A model generated the notes under the pieces. The model saw only the letters and a list, made by a program, of their open reading frames with translations, made no database searches and was not told the origin of the DNA. From Ophiocordyceps camponoti-saundersi (nom. inval.) (Eukaryota > Ascomycota > Sordariomycetes > Hypocreales > Ophiocordycipitaceae), in contig PDHQ01000272.1 of assembly GCA_003339415.1 (NCBI GenBank), forward strand, positions 1 to 46,653: a stretch of 46,653 nucleotides of DNA, given 5' to 3'. Numbering within the stretch: the stretch's first letter is position 1; every line of letters begins with the position of its first letter. Below are positions 23,011 to 34,710 of this stretch, piece by piece. The position numbers and the translations under genes were made by a program.

Positions 23011-24240
23011 ATAGCTTTTAATATATTTTAATATTAATAAGATAGCTTTAGCTAGCGCTATAATATCTTTTTAAATTACTTAATTAAGCGTATTATAAGA
23101 TAGAATATCTACTAGCAGGTTTTATAATTCGAATAGTTAGATAAGATTTATAATAACCTTTTTACCTTTTAGGGACTTAATTTTCTTCTAATATTATATT
23201 AATTTATTAAGTTATATATAAATTAATAATATAACTTAAAATAATTAAAAGATACTTAATATTACTAGGGTATTTTTTAACCTATCTCTTAGTTTAAATA
23301 GCAGAATATTATATTTTTCTATAGCTTAGATTTTCTCTAACTTATATTATTTTTTAGCTAGCTTAAGCTTTTAAGAGTAAGTCTAAACTTCTATTTCTAA
23401 AGGTAATAATCGTATAGTTAATCTTAAGATAAGCTTAGGAATAGTTAGAGTTAGTATATCCTTTAGAGCCGGGCCTTCCCTAGTATTATTATTAGGCTCC
23501 GTACTTAATATAACTAATTAGCGGCGAATCTCCTACTCTAATTTATCTTATTATAATTTATCTAAGTTATCTAAGTTAAATTCTACTTTAGGGCGCGGTT
23601 TAGTTACGCGGCCTTATATAAGTTAAAAAATCGGGATTATCTTTTTTTTCTAATAAGAGGTTTAAATATTAAGTCTCTAAGTAATATAAGTTTATTTTTA
23701 TATAAAATTAATATTAGCAGGCGTAGTAAAATCTAAAGCTTTTCTATCTAAACTTTTTACTATAAGTAATACTAGTAATATCTTAATTATATATCTTATT
23801 AGTAATTAAATATTTATATTTAAACTAATAACTATTAAATTCTTTATTAATAGTCTAAGGCTAGTGCCTTAATATAGTTACTAGCGTCTTTATTCTTTTA
23901 TCTCCTCCGCGTAAGTTTCCTAATAAGCTTTCCGCTATTAGAACGCTTCTTTATTAAATAAAGCTATAGATAGATAATTATAGCCTATATAGCCCTATTC
24001 GCTATATTTAAAATATTACTATAAATTCGAGTTAGGAGGTTAGTATTTAGGTCCTATACTTAGTAATCTAAAAGCTCGGGGTTATTATTATAATATATTC
24101 GAAGAATTCTATAATAGATATCCCTAATTCTATACTTAGGTATTAGTTTATTTAAGTATACCTTATATACTTAAATATCCGCTAGTAAGATAACCTCCTA
24201 AGTTCTATAAGCACTTACTTAACTTACTCGCTATTATAAT
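23010..24240 (-). pseudogene. Upstream gag-like part of the minus-strand Gypsy element
   Basis: The protease frame continues upstream to about 23520 without non-RIP stops, giving a charged segment (PLEIEVQTYS, KLEKIQAIEKYN, LFKLRDRLKN) of gag or gag-pol linker type. No CCHC knuckle can be confirmed, since Cys and His codons have become Tyr. Between 23600 and 24240 the frame is no longer clear. Identification rests mainly on position in front of the protease. Confidence 0.45.
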
Positions 24241-26012
24241 ATTAGATTATTCTATTAGTTTAGCTATCTTAGTTATCGTCTCCTACTACTTAGCTATTAC
24301 TTTCTACGGATCTATCTCTACGGCTAGTACTCTATCGGCATCTCTCTTAATCTTTTTAGATACTATATTGCGCAGGTTATATATAGTGAGTCGAATATTA
24401 AACTATGTTAGGCTTACCGTCGCTATTAACGACTTCGCTAATAAAATTAACTCTAGCTAAGCTAACAACTCCGAGTTTGAGTTCTGCTAAGCCGATAACC
24501 CCGAGTTTAAGTTCTGCTAAGGCGATATCTATTCCGATAAGCTAACCGATTCCCTCTTAAACGACCCCGTTAGGGCTATTATAGAAATCTGTTAGATAGG
24601 GATAGATAAAGATAACCCCTACTAGTTCTACTACTTAGGTTCTAATAAAGAAAGTCGTTACGACCCCTACCTCTAGGAAAGTAACCCTTACTAGTTCTAC
24701 TACCTAGGTTCTAATAAAGAAAGTTATTATAACCCCTGCCTTTAATTCTAATACCTAAGTTCTAATAACTATTAACTCTAAAGCTACTACCTTTACTATA
24801 ATAGCTTTAGGAAAGATAGTTACTTTATAGATATCTATTCTTATAGAAATAGCTATTCTATAAACCCCTATATTAGTAGCGATAATCCCGCTTATACCCG
24901 AGTAGCCCTAAGCCGCTTAAATTATCTATATAGTAACTATAAACTTAATTATTTATAAGAAAGAGATATAAACTATATTAATAACTAAGTAGCAAGCTAA
25001 GATAGAAGTACTTACGAATATAATAAGCGCTAAGATAGAAATACTTATAATTATTATAAATAAGTAAAAGGTTAGATAACTAACTAAGTAATAAATTATA
25101 ATAAACGAATAGAGAGATTAATAAATAACTAAGATAAAAGAAATTATCCGCTATAAATATATAGAATTTTAGTTAGCGATAAAAATAAAATAAGGTATTA
25201 GATAGATAGTATCTATAAAGGAGAATAAAAAAATAATCTTTATAATTTATAACGAATTAATAAAAATACTTAATTAGATATCGATTTAATTAAAAAAACT
25301 CTTAACGAATATAACCGACGCTACCTAAATAACTAACGCTAGCTAATTATAAGGGGCTATTAAGGAAATATTACGGGATATTTTCTAATCGATATTAATC
25401 CGGGAGGTTATTAAAAAAGTAATATACGATATTCTTTAATTTATATTAATTTAAGATACTATCTAAACCCCTTTAAGTATAGTTATTAAGTTAATATTAC
25501 GCTAAGTAATAGAAATATCCTTCGAAGAGTTCGATAGATAAATAATATTAAACCTATCTATATAATATTCTAACCTAATACCTAAGTTAAAGAGGCTTAT
25601 TACCGCTACCTAGTTAGGCGATAAAGTAGTTAAAAAGGTAAAGCTATCGGACTAAAAATAAAAAGAAAGGTCTCTTACTAAGTTAAGTAAGTTAACGGAA
25701 ATTAGGGGTATACCGCCCCTATCTAAGCTATTCTAATTAGGGCTATTTAAGGAGGGTTATAATAGAGAGGTTTAGATAGAGAAAGTAGTTATAGGTAACT
25801 ATAATAAAGATACCCCCCTACTTTATTAGATAAGCGTTAGAGGATAAGGTATAAGGGGATAAGGGATAGGAGGATAAGAAAAGGAGACTTAGAGAAATTA
25901 TTATTATTATTAGATTTATTATTAGACTAATATAAAAGGGATTATAACTACTAATACCTTAATATATAATATTATATAATCTAATCTAATCTTATAATCT
26001 GAGACTAATTAA
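24240..26012 (+). pseudogene. Repeat B copy 1: long ORF with Trp/Tyr/Asn-rich in-frame repeats
   Basis: One plus-strand frame runs from about 24240 to about 25350 with no stops other than TAA/TAG, and coding-like frames continue to 26012. It includes a 30-bp tandem pair (24456-24515; EFEFCWADN-type) and then tandem units reading roughly as W-Y/F-YYLGSNKES. TTCTA landmarks of successive units lie at 24626, 24695 and 24746, spacings of 69 and 51, both multiples of 3. The C-terminal part has a Gln-rich segment and ends with a leucine-rich stretch (KLLLLLDLLLDQYKRDY). The unit recurs at 37321-38748. Both copies end at the same GGGATTTTA. I do not recognise the family; gag-like, repeat-protein or effector-like origins are all possible. 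Copy 1 bases 24330-24595 keep about ten CA/TG sites. Confidence 0.55.
24456..24515 (+). repeat. Two 30-bp tandem units inside repeat B ORF
   Basis: GCTAAG(C)...CCGAGTTT(G/A)AGTTCT occurs at 24456-24485 and 24486-24515, followed by a degenerate third start. The unit encodes ten residues in the B frame, ending EFxFC. It lies in the part of B1 that has no second copy in the window and is lightly mutated. Confidence 0.8.
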
Positions 26013-28600
26013 GGGATTTTAAACCCTTATAGCTTTTAAGTTAATTTAATATTTATATTACTAATATTAGTTATATAATTTAAAACCTTAGCGATTTAAA
26101 TTCTCCTTTAAAAATAACTATAATTTTAACTATTTACTAGTTATCGATATTTTTTACCTTTACGGTAAGCCGGTCCTATACGCTATTAATAAAGCTATAT
26201 CTTTCTAAGCTATTACTTTTATATAAAATATATTAGTAGTAGACGCTTAGAATGCCTTATATAAGTACTAAATTTATATATATTAAAGCTTACTAGATAT
26301 TATCTCCTACGATATTAGGACTAACTTTTCCTCTCTAAAGTTTCGTATAAACGCGAAACTACTTAGTATTTTATATAAAGAAATACTTATTAAAGCGTAT
26401 TAGGCGATTAGTAAGGTTAAATATATATACGCCTCTCTTAAATAAGCGTATAATATCTTATAATAGGAAATTAGCACTAAGACCGATAATATAACTATTT
26501 TTTAAATAGCTATTAAGGCTATTAATAATATAGCTAGATTAGATAGCTTTATTTTAATATTTTTTATTTTTAGCGCTTACTTTTATATTTTATATAACTC
26601 GCCCCTAGCCCTTAATATTATTATAAGAGCTTAAGCGATTTAGCGCGCTATAAAATAAGTATAATAAATTAAAGCTTAAGCGGATATTTTACGCGCTCTT
26701 TATACCTAAAATAGACCTAACTTATATAATATCTTATTACTTCCCTTTTAAAGCGAAGTTCTTATTTAGCGTAAAAAGGATAAATAATAAAGTCCTTTCT
26801 ATATTTTTAGTTTTAATAGCTAAGATATTATCTTTAAACTCCTTATAAGATTAATTAGATTTCGTATAATATAAGTTAAACCCTATCTCTATACCCTCCT
26901 TATTATACTTATAAAGAAAAAGGTATAGTTCGAAATCCTAATTATACCCTTATATAATAAAAACTTATATAAAGCTTTTCTTTTTATATTCGTTATTACG
27001 AAGGAAAAAAATAACTATATATTTACTATATAATTATAGTAATAAGGTATTATTATTACTTTAGGATAACTATTCGAGGCCTCTAACCGTAAGGAGATTA
27101 ATACCTTTTTTATATAGGAAATCTTTACTTTTATCTAATATAACCTTTCTTTAGACTTTATAAGATATATTTTTAAAACGCGTTTTATATAAGAAATAAA
27201 AAACTTAAATAATAGCCCTTACGAAAAGTCCCGCCTAGTTATTTAAAGCTATAAAGATAATAGTAAAGAAGAAATCCTTATATAATTACTTATAATTCTA
27301 TATATATTATAGCGCCTCCTTCTTACCCTTAGATTTACCTTTATAAAGTTATATAACTACTAAGGCGAACTGCGAGATATTATATAAGTATATATATAAT
27401 CTGCTAATCTTTTAAGTTATATAATATACGCGTACTTTCTTAAAAAACTATAAGATTAATATTTACCTTATACTCTTTTATATATTAAGAAGCCGCTATA
27501 TAAGCTAGTAAAATTAAGATTATATTAGTTTAAGATATATTATAATTATTATTATATAAACTTTTATATAACGCCCTTATTATACGATTTATATTTTTTA
27601 TTTATAATAGCTAGCCCTAACTTATTCGGAATAATAAGCTTATAAATAGATAATATATTCTCTTTTATATCTAATATATTCTCTAAACTTAAGGAAAATA
27701 AGTTAAAACGGGCAAAGCTTCGTACGAAGCTTAAAATATTCCTTACTAATAGCTTATTTATTAACTTTAATAATAGTTATATTACGCGCGAATTATATAA
27801 TATTATTCTTATATAGAAAAAATAGGTAAAGGGCTTTTATATTATTAACCTAACCGCTAATATTACCCTATAGGACTTTATTAGCTAGTAAGCCCGAGGA
27901 GTATATATTACTTCTACTTATTAACTAAAGGCGTCGTATAATTTTACGGTAACCGCTTAAATAACCGATCTTTCCTTATAAGATATTTTAGCCCTTAATA
28001 AATATATCTAGTAGTAGATTAATAATATTACCTATAATCTATAGTTTATTCCGCTTAACTTATCTTATATAAAACTATTTATTTTTACGGATAGATTTTT
28101 TACGAATAATAAGGACCTTACCTTATAGCTTAGTACCTTAATTATCCTTAGTAAGGAAGACCGGTTTTTTAACTTATTTATTATATAAGGTAATATCTTT
28201 TACTAAACTTTTACGAAATATAAAAGGGTTATTTAAAATATCCTAGTAAGCGAACTTTACGGTATAGTAAATAGCGTTAATATCGGCCTAGCCTTTTACT
28301 TAACTATTTAAGCTATTATATAATCCCTAAGCACGCTTTTAATCCCCCTTATTCTTTATATAAACTTATATTCGTTATATAACTACTTAGTAAGGCTTAG
28401 CTTAATAATAGAAAAATAGCTAATAATTAATATTATAGCTATTTATAAGTTATATAAGCGTAAGGAAATTTTAAAAATACAATAAATTAATAGTAAAAAT
28501 AACCTAGCTAACGCTTATATTAAAGATAGCCCTAACTTAGCCTTATTAACCTTTATTTTTATAAATTCTTATAAGTTATAAATTAAAGCTACTATTTAAT
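26013..28600 (+). pseudogene. LTR-retrotransposon polyprotein, 3' half: integrase core, RT, RNase H
   Basis: This continues the polyprotein of 9242-11577. Near 26095 is RFKFSFKNNYNFNY, from the RFKFTLKDDxxFNY segment after the integrase zinc finger. DIFYLYGKPVLYA follows at 26146 with the first catalytic Asp, and SYDIRTNFSS at about 26311 with the second. KVKYIYA at 26413 is the KVERYHA motif with catalytic Glu now Lys. RT shows YEKSRLVI near 27220, KPLY near 27480, and GIISLQIDN (27628-27654, from GIVGMQTDD) as the catalytic box. QARGVYI at about 27890 precedes RNase H, where TD at 28087, SELYG near 28250 and an INLYSLY (from TDSxSLYxCL) motif mark the active site. The frame closes around 28560 after an NNLANAYIKD motif. 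Assignment to Ty1/Copia is by family memory; the domains are clear. Confidence 0.9.
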
Positions 28601-28655
28601 AATTTACCTAAGTTATATAAGACTTATACTCTTTTCTTTCTTAGATCTTTACTTT
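28600..28655. other. Short spacer after the polyprotein
   Basis: AT-rich spacer between the RNase H end and the start of the left D arm. Any 3' LTR of the Copia-like element would have to lie here or within the D arm, and I cannot identify one. Confidence 0.3.
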
Positions 28656-28773
28656 ATCTAACCCTTTATCCTTACTTTCCTATTTTTTTTATATTTTTAC
28701 GTTTTTTTTCTATTATTTTTATGCGAAAATTACTATTAATTCTTTCCAGGTATCGTCCGACCCCTACGCCTAA

Positions 28774-28796
28774 TTTTTTTTTTTAAAAAAAAAAAA
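28774..28796. repeat. T11-A12 palindrome
   Basis: Eleven T followed directly by twelve A, a perfect self-complementary tract. It is followed by a second CGCCTAATTTTTTT about 50 bases on, so CGCCTAA plus poly-T is a short duplicated motif in this arm. Confidence 0.85.
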
Positions 28797-29594
28797 GCAA
28801 AGCTATATATCCTAAACGCCTAATTTTTTTCTTTTCCTTTTTCCTTATTATTTAACCTTATTACTATTTCTTTTCTACCCCTGCCCCTTATTACTTATTA
28901 TCTAAGATAATAATATACTCCTCCGCGTTAAGAGGCGCTCCGCTTAGTATTATTATTACCTATCCTTACTACTAGCTATTAGATAACTTAATAGGAGTAA
29001 TTATTAAAATATAAAATACTAGCTTAGGAGTTTATAACGCTTAGCCCTATTATACGAAAAAATATCTTATTATATAAAATTATTATATATAAATAATATA
29101 AGCTTTATTATTATTCGTCTAATATATATTAAATAGGTAGGGATTTTTAGCGTAAATATAGTATAATTTTATTATTACCTTATTATAACTTATAAGTAAG
29201 ACCGCTAAAAAATAACTTAGGTATTAGATAATAATAGCCTTAATACGCTTAAAATCCTAAATATTATTAAGGCGGATAAAAATATTAAATAATAGTATAG
29301 CTATTAGTTAAATCTTTACTTACTACTCTCTTATTAATATTACTATTATATAATAGCTAGACCTTTTTTTCTTATATTTAAGGATATTTATTATATAAAG
29401 TACTAATTATCCTTTTTATTATAAGGTATATAAACTTAATAAAACCTAAGTTAATAAGCTATAACGCTATTAGGATAAGGAGGTATATTATATAACTAAT
29501 AACTATTAATAAAAATAATTTAAATATATCGTATAACTTATTAATTTTTATTAAAGATTTTTCTAGTTATTATTATTATTTTCGTTAATTAGCT

Positions 29595-29660
29595 TAAAAA
29601 AGAAAAAAAAAGAAAAGAAAAGAAAGAGAAAGAGAGAGAGAGGGAGCGAGGAGGGGTTTT
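29595..29660 (+). repeat. Long polypurine tract in D arm
   Basis: More than 60 consecutive bases are almost purely A and G, grading from A-rich to GAGAGAG to GGGAGCGAGGAGGGG. The opposite arm has the matching pyrimidine tract at about 33345-33405. Conservation in both arms shows that it belongs to repeat D. It could serve as a polypurine primer or form unusual structure, but neither is demonstrable here. Confidence 0.75.
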
Positions 29661-30405
29661 TCTACCCCTCTAAAGGCGGTAAGAGGCGGCAGAATCCGAT
29701 TTTTAATTCTTATTTTTTATAATATTTTTTAGTATTTTTAATATAAGGTTATAGAAAATCGGTTTTCTACTTATTTTTCTTAATATTATAATTATAAAAA
29801 ACTTTTATAGTAAAACTTTATAAAAATATACTATAAGTTAAATTATATAATAACCCGATTTTTATTTTTTAGCTAGTAGCTTATTTTCTTTATCTTTTTT
29901 TACTATAGTATTATAAGTATTATTTACTTTTAGAGATTTTTTCGATTATATACTTATTTAATATCGTACGATTATTTTTTTCTAGAAATATTTACTTTTT
30001 AGGAAAATAAAGTTTTTTCTTTATATAATACCTTTTTATTTAATATATCTTTTTATAAAAAGAAAAAGTTAAGTATTAGATATTATCTCTCTATACCCCT
30101 TTATATTTACTATATAATATATATATAAAGGATAGCACGGATATAAGGAAGCTTTTAACGAAATATATATTACTACCTAAGTTATACCTCGTATAACTTA
30201 GGAGGTAGGAGGTAGCTTAGATAAAAAAAAGGAGGGTATAAAAGTAAAGTATTATCTAGCTATATAGCCGCTCTTCCCTATACGATAAAGGAAAGGTATC
30301 TATCTTTAATTATACTTAATTTAAGTTACCTTTGCTTTCTCTTACCTATACGTACGTGTAAAGACTACTTAATAGTTATTTATAGTTAAAGTTATTTTAC
30401 TATAA

Positions 30406-30649
30406 AAGTCTTATATTTTTTAATATTTATAAGAAGCTAACTTTATTAATATAGAATAACTTAAGAGGTTCTAAAATATATACGGTATATATATTTAGAG
30501 TTATAGTTTATATATAGCTTACGCTTATCCCGCGCGCGGCGCTAACTAATCGTATATACCTATATATACCCCGCGCCCGTTATGCGCGCGGACTTAACTA
30601 AGCACCCCCTACGTGACTTAGCTATTCGGGCGCAGCCCGAATCCCTTAT
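30406..30649 (+). repeat. Repeat C copy 2, least mutated copy
   Basis: Same unit as 1693-1940. Its GC core (CCCGCGCGCGGCGCTAACTAATCG, CCCCGCGCCCGTTATGCGCGCGG) is the best preserved of the three copies. The right end contains a perfect hairpin at 30624-30642, ATTCGGGC-GCA-GCCCGAAT. It sits between the left D arm and the LTR-like element, which starts 5 bases further on. Confidence 0.7.
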
Positions 30650-30653
30650 AAAT

Positions 30654-32408
30654 TATAGCTTATATTAAAGGAGTTCTGCTCCTTTTAAAGCTATAGTAAA
30701 AAAAAGAAACTATAATTATAATAGCTAAGAAGATATTACTAACTAATAAAGTTAAAGTAAAAGGGGCACCTTTTTAAATTTTCTTAGACTCCGCTACTTA
30801 TTTAATAATTACTTATATAAAAATAAAAATATTTCTTAAAATAATCTTATTAATATTTATCTTAGCTTTTAATAAAGTAATAAGTATAGTAAACTTTTAA
30901 GTTTAAGATTATTATAATTTAAAGTAAAGCTATATTTTAAGTAAAAAATTTTCGCGGTTATAATTAACTTATATAGCGTTACTCTCCTCCTTAAAATTAC
31001 TCTAAGCGTAGCTAGCTATTATTATAAGGTAATAAAGGGAGCGGAGTCTGCTTATAATAAAAGAATAAGAAGTTTATATCCGCGTTACTATAAGTATAAA
31101 GTTTGTAAAATATATAAAAGTTAATTAAAAAATATATAAAAGTTTTATTATTTTATAATAAACCTTATAATAGCTAGTTTTAAGGGATAGCTAAATTATT
31201 ATAGTAAAGCTATAAATAAGTTTAGAGAAAGGGTTAAGGGAGGTATTATTATATTTACTTTTTAACGTTTCCGCCCTTATTATTACTAAACTTTAGTTAA
31301 TATTAAAAGGGGAGAGGGGCGGTATATATAGAGTTCCGGTTTATAAACTTTTAAAGTTAGGAAATATATATATTTTTTACTTAGTCTTATATTACTCTTA
31401 TTATAAAGTAAAGTTAACTTTATTTAAAGTAAAACCTTTAATAAAAAGGGTAATAATATAATTTTTTTACTTATATTATTATATTTTTATTATAAATTTA
31501 GTTTATATTTACTAGATTATTAATAATAATTATTAAAGAACTTTATTAGGTTTTTAAACTTTATTCGAAGACTTAATCTTTTTCTAAAAAACTTCCTTAC
31601 CGCTTAATTATAAAGCTTATATTAGCACCCCTTTTATAAAAAAAATATAACCTCCGCTAATTAAATATACCTTTTCTCTAAAAATAATATAAAGCTATTT
31701 TAAATCGGACTAAAGCTTATAAATAATATCTTAGAATATTATTATAATATTATTATTAAGTAATTTCCTTATTATAAAAGCTTAGCTTTACTTATAAAGT
31801 TTATAATTAATATTTATAATAGTTATTTTAAAGCCTTAAATTTAAAGTAAAGTAATAATAAAGTTAAAGTAAATAATAAGCTATTATTTATATTACTTAG
31901 GAACTTACTTTTTAATAAATTTTTTTAGCGCTTTAGCTATAATTATAGCTTATATTTAAAAGGTTCTATACCTCTTAAAGCTATAAAAAAGAGAGGAAAT
32001 TATAGCTATAATAGCTATAAAGATATTACTAACTAATAAAATTAAAATAAAAGAGGCGCCTCCTTAAACTTTTTTAGACTCCGCTATTTATTTAATAATT
32101 ATTTATATAAAGATAAAAGTATCTCCTAAAATAATCTTACTAATATTTACCTTAGCTTCTAATAAAATAATAAATATAATAAACTTTTTAGTTTAAGATT
32201 ATTATATTTTAAAGTAAAGCTATATTTTAAGTAAAAAATTTTCGTAGTTATAATTAACTTTTATAGCGTCGCCCCCCCCTTAAAGTTACTCTAAGCGCGG
32301 CTTACTATTATTATAAAGTAATAAAGGAAGTAGAGTCTGCTTATAATATAAAAAAAAAATTATATTTATATCGCTATAAGCGCGGAGTTTATAAAATATA
32401 TAAAAGTT
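30654..32408 (+). mobile_element. Short LTR-like element with 470-bp direct repeats
   Basis: Direct repeats at 30654-31123 and 31944-32408 flank an 820-base interior (repeat K copy 2). Each repeat opens with a hairpin in which TATAGCTT pairs with AAGCTATA around an inner stem; in the left copy the inner stem is AAAGGAG/CTCCTTT. Each repeat contains GGAGTCTGCTTATAAT-type and AAAATATATAAAAGTTAA endings. The interior has no convincing coding frame. Size and structure fit a non-autonomous TRIM/LARD-like LTR element, although typical TG...CA ends are not visible after RIP. A second, incomplete interior lies at 664-1690. Confidence 0.6.
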
Positions 32409-32639
32409 AAATATTAATATATAAATATTTATATTAAAGTAATATACTTATATAAGTTATAATTTTTATTATAAATATAAATAATATATATTTTTTATAT
32501 AATTTAAATAAATACTTAATATAAAGATAAATAATAGTATAACTTAAGTTCTTTATAAGAAAAATTATAATATAATTATAATATAAGTTAGGCCCTTATA
32601 AAAACTAAAAAAAATATATAAAATAATAAAGGAAAGTGT

Positions 32640-34400
32640 TAAATAATTTATATTATATATATATATATATATATAAATAAGAGAAGTAAAAAGTAACCTA
32701 AATTAATAATAATAAGAGATAAATACTCTTCTTACTTTATATAAGAAAGAGCGGCTATATAGCTAAATAATATTCTACCCTTATACCCCCTTTTTCTTTC
32801 CTAAAATATCTCCTATCCCTTAAGTTATATAAAGTATAACTTAAGTATTAATATATATTTTATTATAAATTTTCCTATATCCGAGTTATTCTTTATATAT
32901 ATATTATATAATAAATATAAAGGGGTATAAAGAGATAATATTAATACTTAATTTTTTCTTTTTATAAAAAGAGATAATATAAAAAAAGGTATTATATAAA
33001 GAAAAAACTTTTTAATTTATAAGATATAAATATATTAAAGAAAAATAATTATATAATATTAAATAAGTATATTATTAAAAAATTTATAAAGGTAAAGAAT
33101 ATATTATATACTATTATAAAAAAAGATAAAAAAATAAATTACTAGCTAAAAAATAAAAGTTAGATTATTAAATAACTTAATTTATAATATACTTTATAAA
33201 AGTTTTACTTTTAAGGTTTCTAATAGTTATATTATTAAGGAAAATAAATAATAATATTACCTCTTATAACTTTATATTAAAAATACTAAAAATTATTATA
33301 AAAAATTAGATTCTGCCGCGCCTTACTACTCTTAAAAGGGTATAAAAACCTCTCCTACCTCCCTCTTTCTCCCTTTCTTTTTCTCTTTCTTTCTTCTTCT
33401 TTTCTTTTTTAGCGCTAATAATAAAGGTAATAATAATAACTTAAATTATCTTAAATAAGAGTAATAAAATTATATAATATACCTTAATTATATATATTAT
33501 TAGTTTTTAATTATATAATATACCTCCTTATCTTAATAGCGTTATTAGAAACTAGCTTAGCTTTTAGTAAGTAGAAATTCTAAATAATAATAAAGAGTAT
33601 TAATAGGTTATAGAATAAAGAGCTTTAAATAATTATAAAAAGAATATCGCGGCTATTATATAATAGAAAACTTATTTAAGAATAAAATACTAAAATATAG
33701 TTAGTAGTATAATTATTATATAGTATTATCTTATATTTAAATATAACTTAAAATTTAATATATATATTTATTATAGTTATATATTTACTTAGTTATTTCC
33801 TAAGTATATTAATAGTAAGCTAGAAAATAATAGCTTTAAAGCTATATATTATTTATACTTAGAACCTTTATTTATTTATTATTTATTATATAAATAATAA
33901 TAGTATATATATAATTTATATATAAAGGTTATATATAATATACTATTCCTTTATATAATAAGCGTTTATATTATAAATAAACTAATTTAGCTAAGCTATA
34001 ATATATATCGTAATAATAACTAAAGTTATATCGGCCGATAAAAGTAAAAGGAGAATAGTAATTATAGTAATCGGGGGGGCACCTTTTAATATAGAGGAGT
34101 ACTTAATAATATTTAATAATAATAATATTATTAGTTTATAAATAGGGGAAATAAGGGGGGAGAAAAAATAAGTAGGGGCGTTAGATAATAAGGAAAAATA
34201 AAAAAAATTATAAAGGCGTTTTTATTCTTTATTTTAAAAATAGCGTAAGGGGTCAGATAATATTTATAATAAAATATTAAAATTTTTTACTAGAGAAATA
34301 TAAAGTAAATAATAATAAAAATAAAAGAAATATAATAAATAATAAAGGAAAAATTAAAGAAATAAAACGCCGAATAATAAAGGTAAAAATAAAAAAATAA
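32640..34400 (-). repeat. Repeat D right arm, inverted
   Basis: Reverse complement of 28655-30375 with heavy divergence from independent RIP. Matching points include AGAGCGGCTATATAGCTA near 32747, TATAAAGGGGTATAAAGAGATAATATTAATA near 32920, AGATTCTGCCGCGCC near 33308, the pyrimidine tract at 33345-33405, GGTGCCCCCCCG equivalents near 34075 and AAGGGGTCAGATAATA near 34247. The arms enclose about 2.26 kb holding repeat C2 and the LTR-like element. Confidence 0.7.
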
Positions 34401-34710
34401 GTATAAGGATTATAAAACTTAAGTAAAACGTTTATTAAGGCATCTTATAATACCTCGCAGCTTTATACTACTACTTTATAGCCTTATATTATTATATAGC
34501 TTGCCTAAGTTATAAAGACCTTTTATATAAGATTCTTCTAATCTTATAACTCCCTACTCTACTCTTTATATTCCTTACTATTATTTTATATATTTAATTA
34601 GGTATTTAGTATTAAACTAAAAAGAGGCGTGTAAGTTATATTAATTAATATACTTATTTTATTAAAATAAAGGGAATTATTATTATTTTTATATAAGTAA
34701 TAAAAACTAT
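34400..34710. other. No gene recognised
   Basis: AT-rich spacer between the right D arm and repeat C copy 3. It contains a few surviving TG/CA sites (GGCATC, CGCAGC, GGCGTGTAAG) but no frame or repeat that I can support. Confidence 0.4.

Larger units (their letters stand above)
28655..30375 (+). repeat. Repeat D left arm, 1.7 kb
   Basis: Forms an inverted pair with 32640-34400. Shared landmarks in order are CCGACCCCTACGCC near 28757, a poly-T tract, ACTCCTCCGCGTTAAGAGG near 28916, the purine run at 29595-29655, CGGCAGAATCCGATTTTTAA near 29687, TACCCCTTTATATTTACTATATAA near 30094 and TAGCTATATAGCCGCTCTT near 30256. A plus-strand frame at about 28930-29590 has only RIP-type stops for some 220 codons but matches no known domain. 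The arms could be two opposed insertions of one element or long terminal inverted repeats of a larger one. Confidence 0.7.

Noticed and set aside
11581..26012. Clean LTR pair bounding the 14.4 kb insert (TG at the left, TA from CA at the right)
   Set aside because: No sequence at 11.58-13.0 kb matches 24.6-26.0 kb as a terminal repeat, so only the insertion junctions, not the element type, are claimed.
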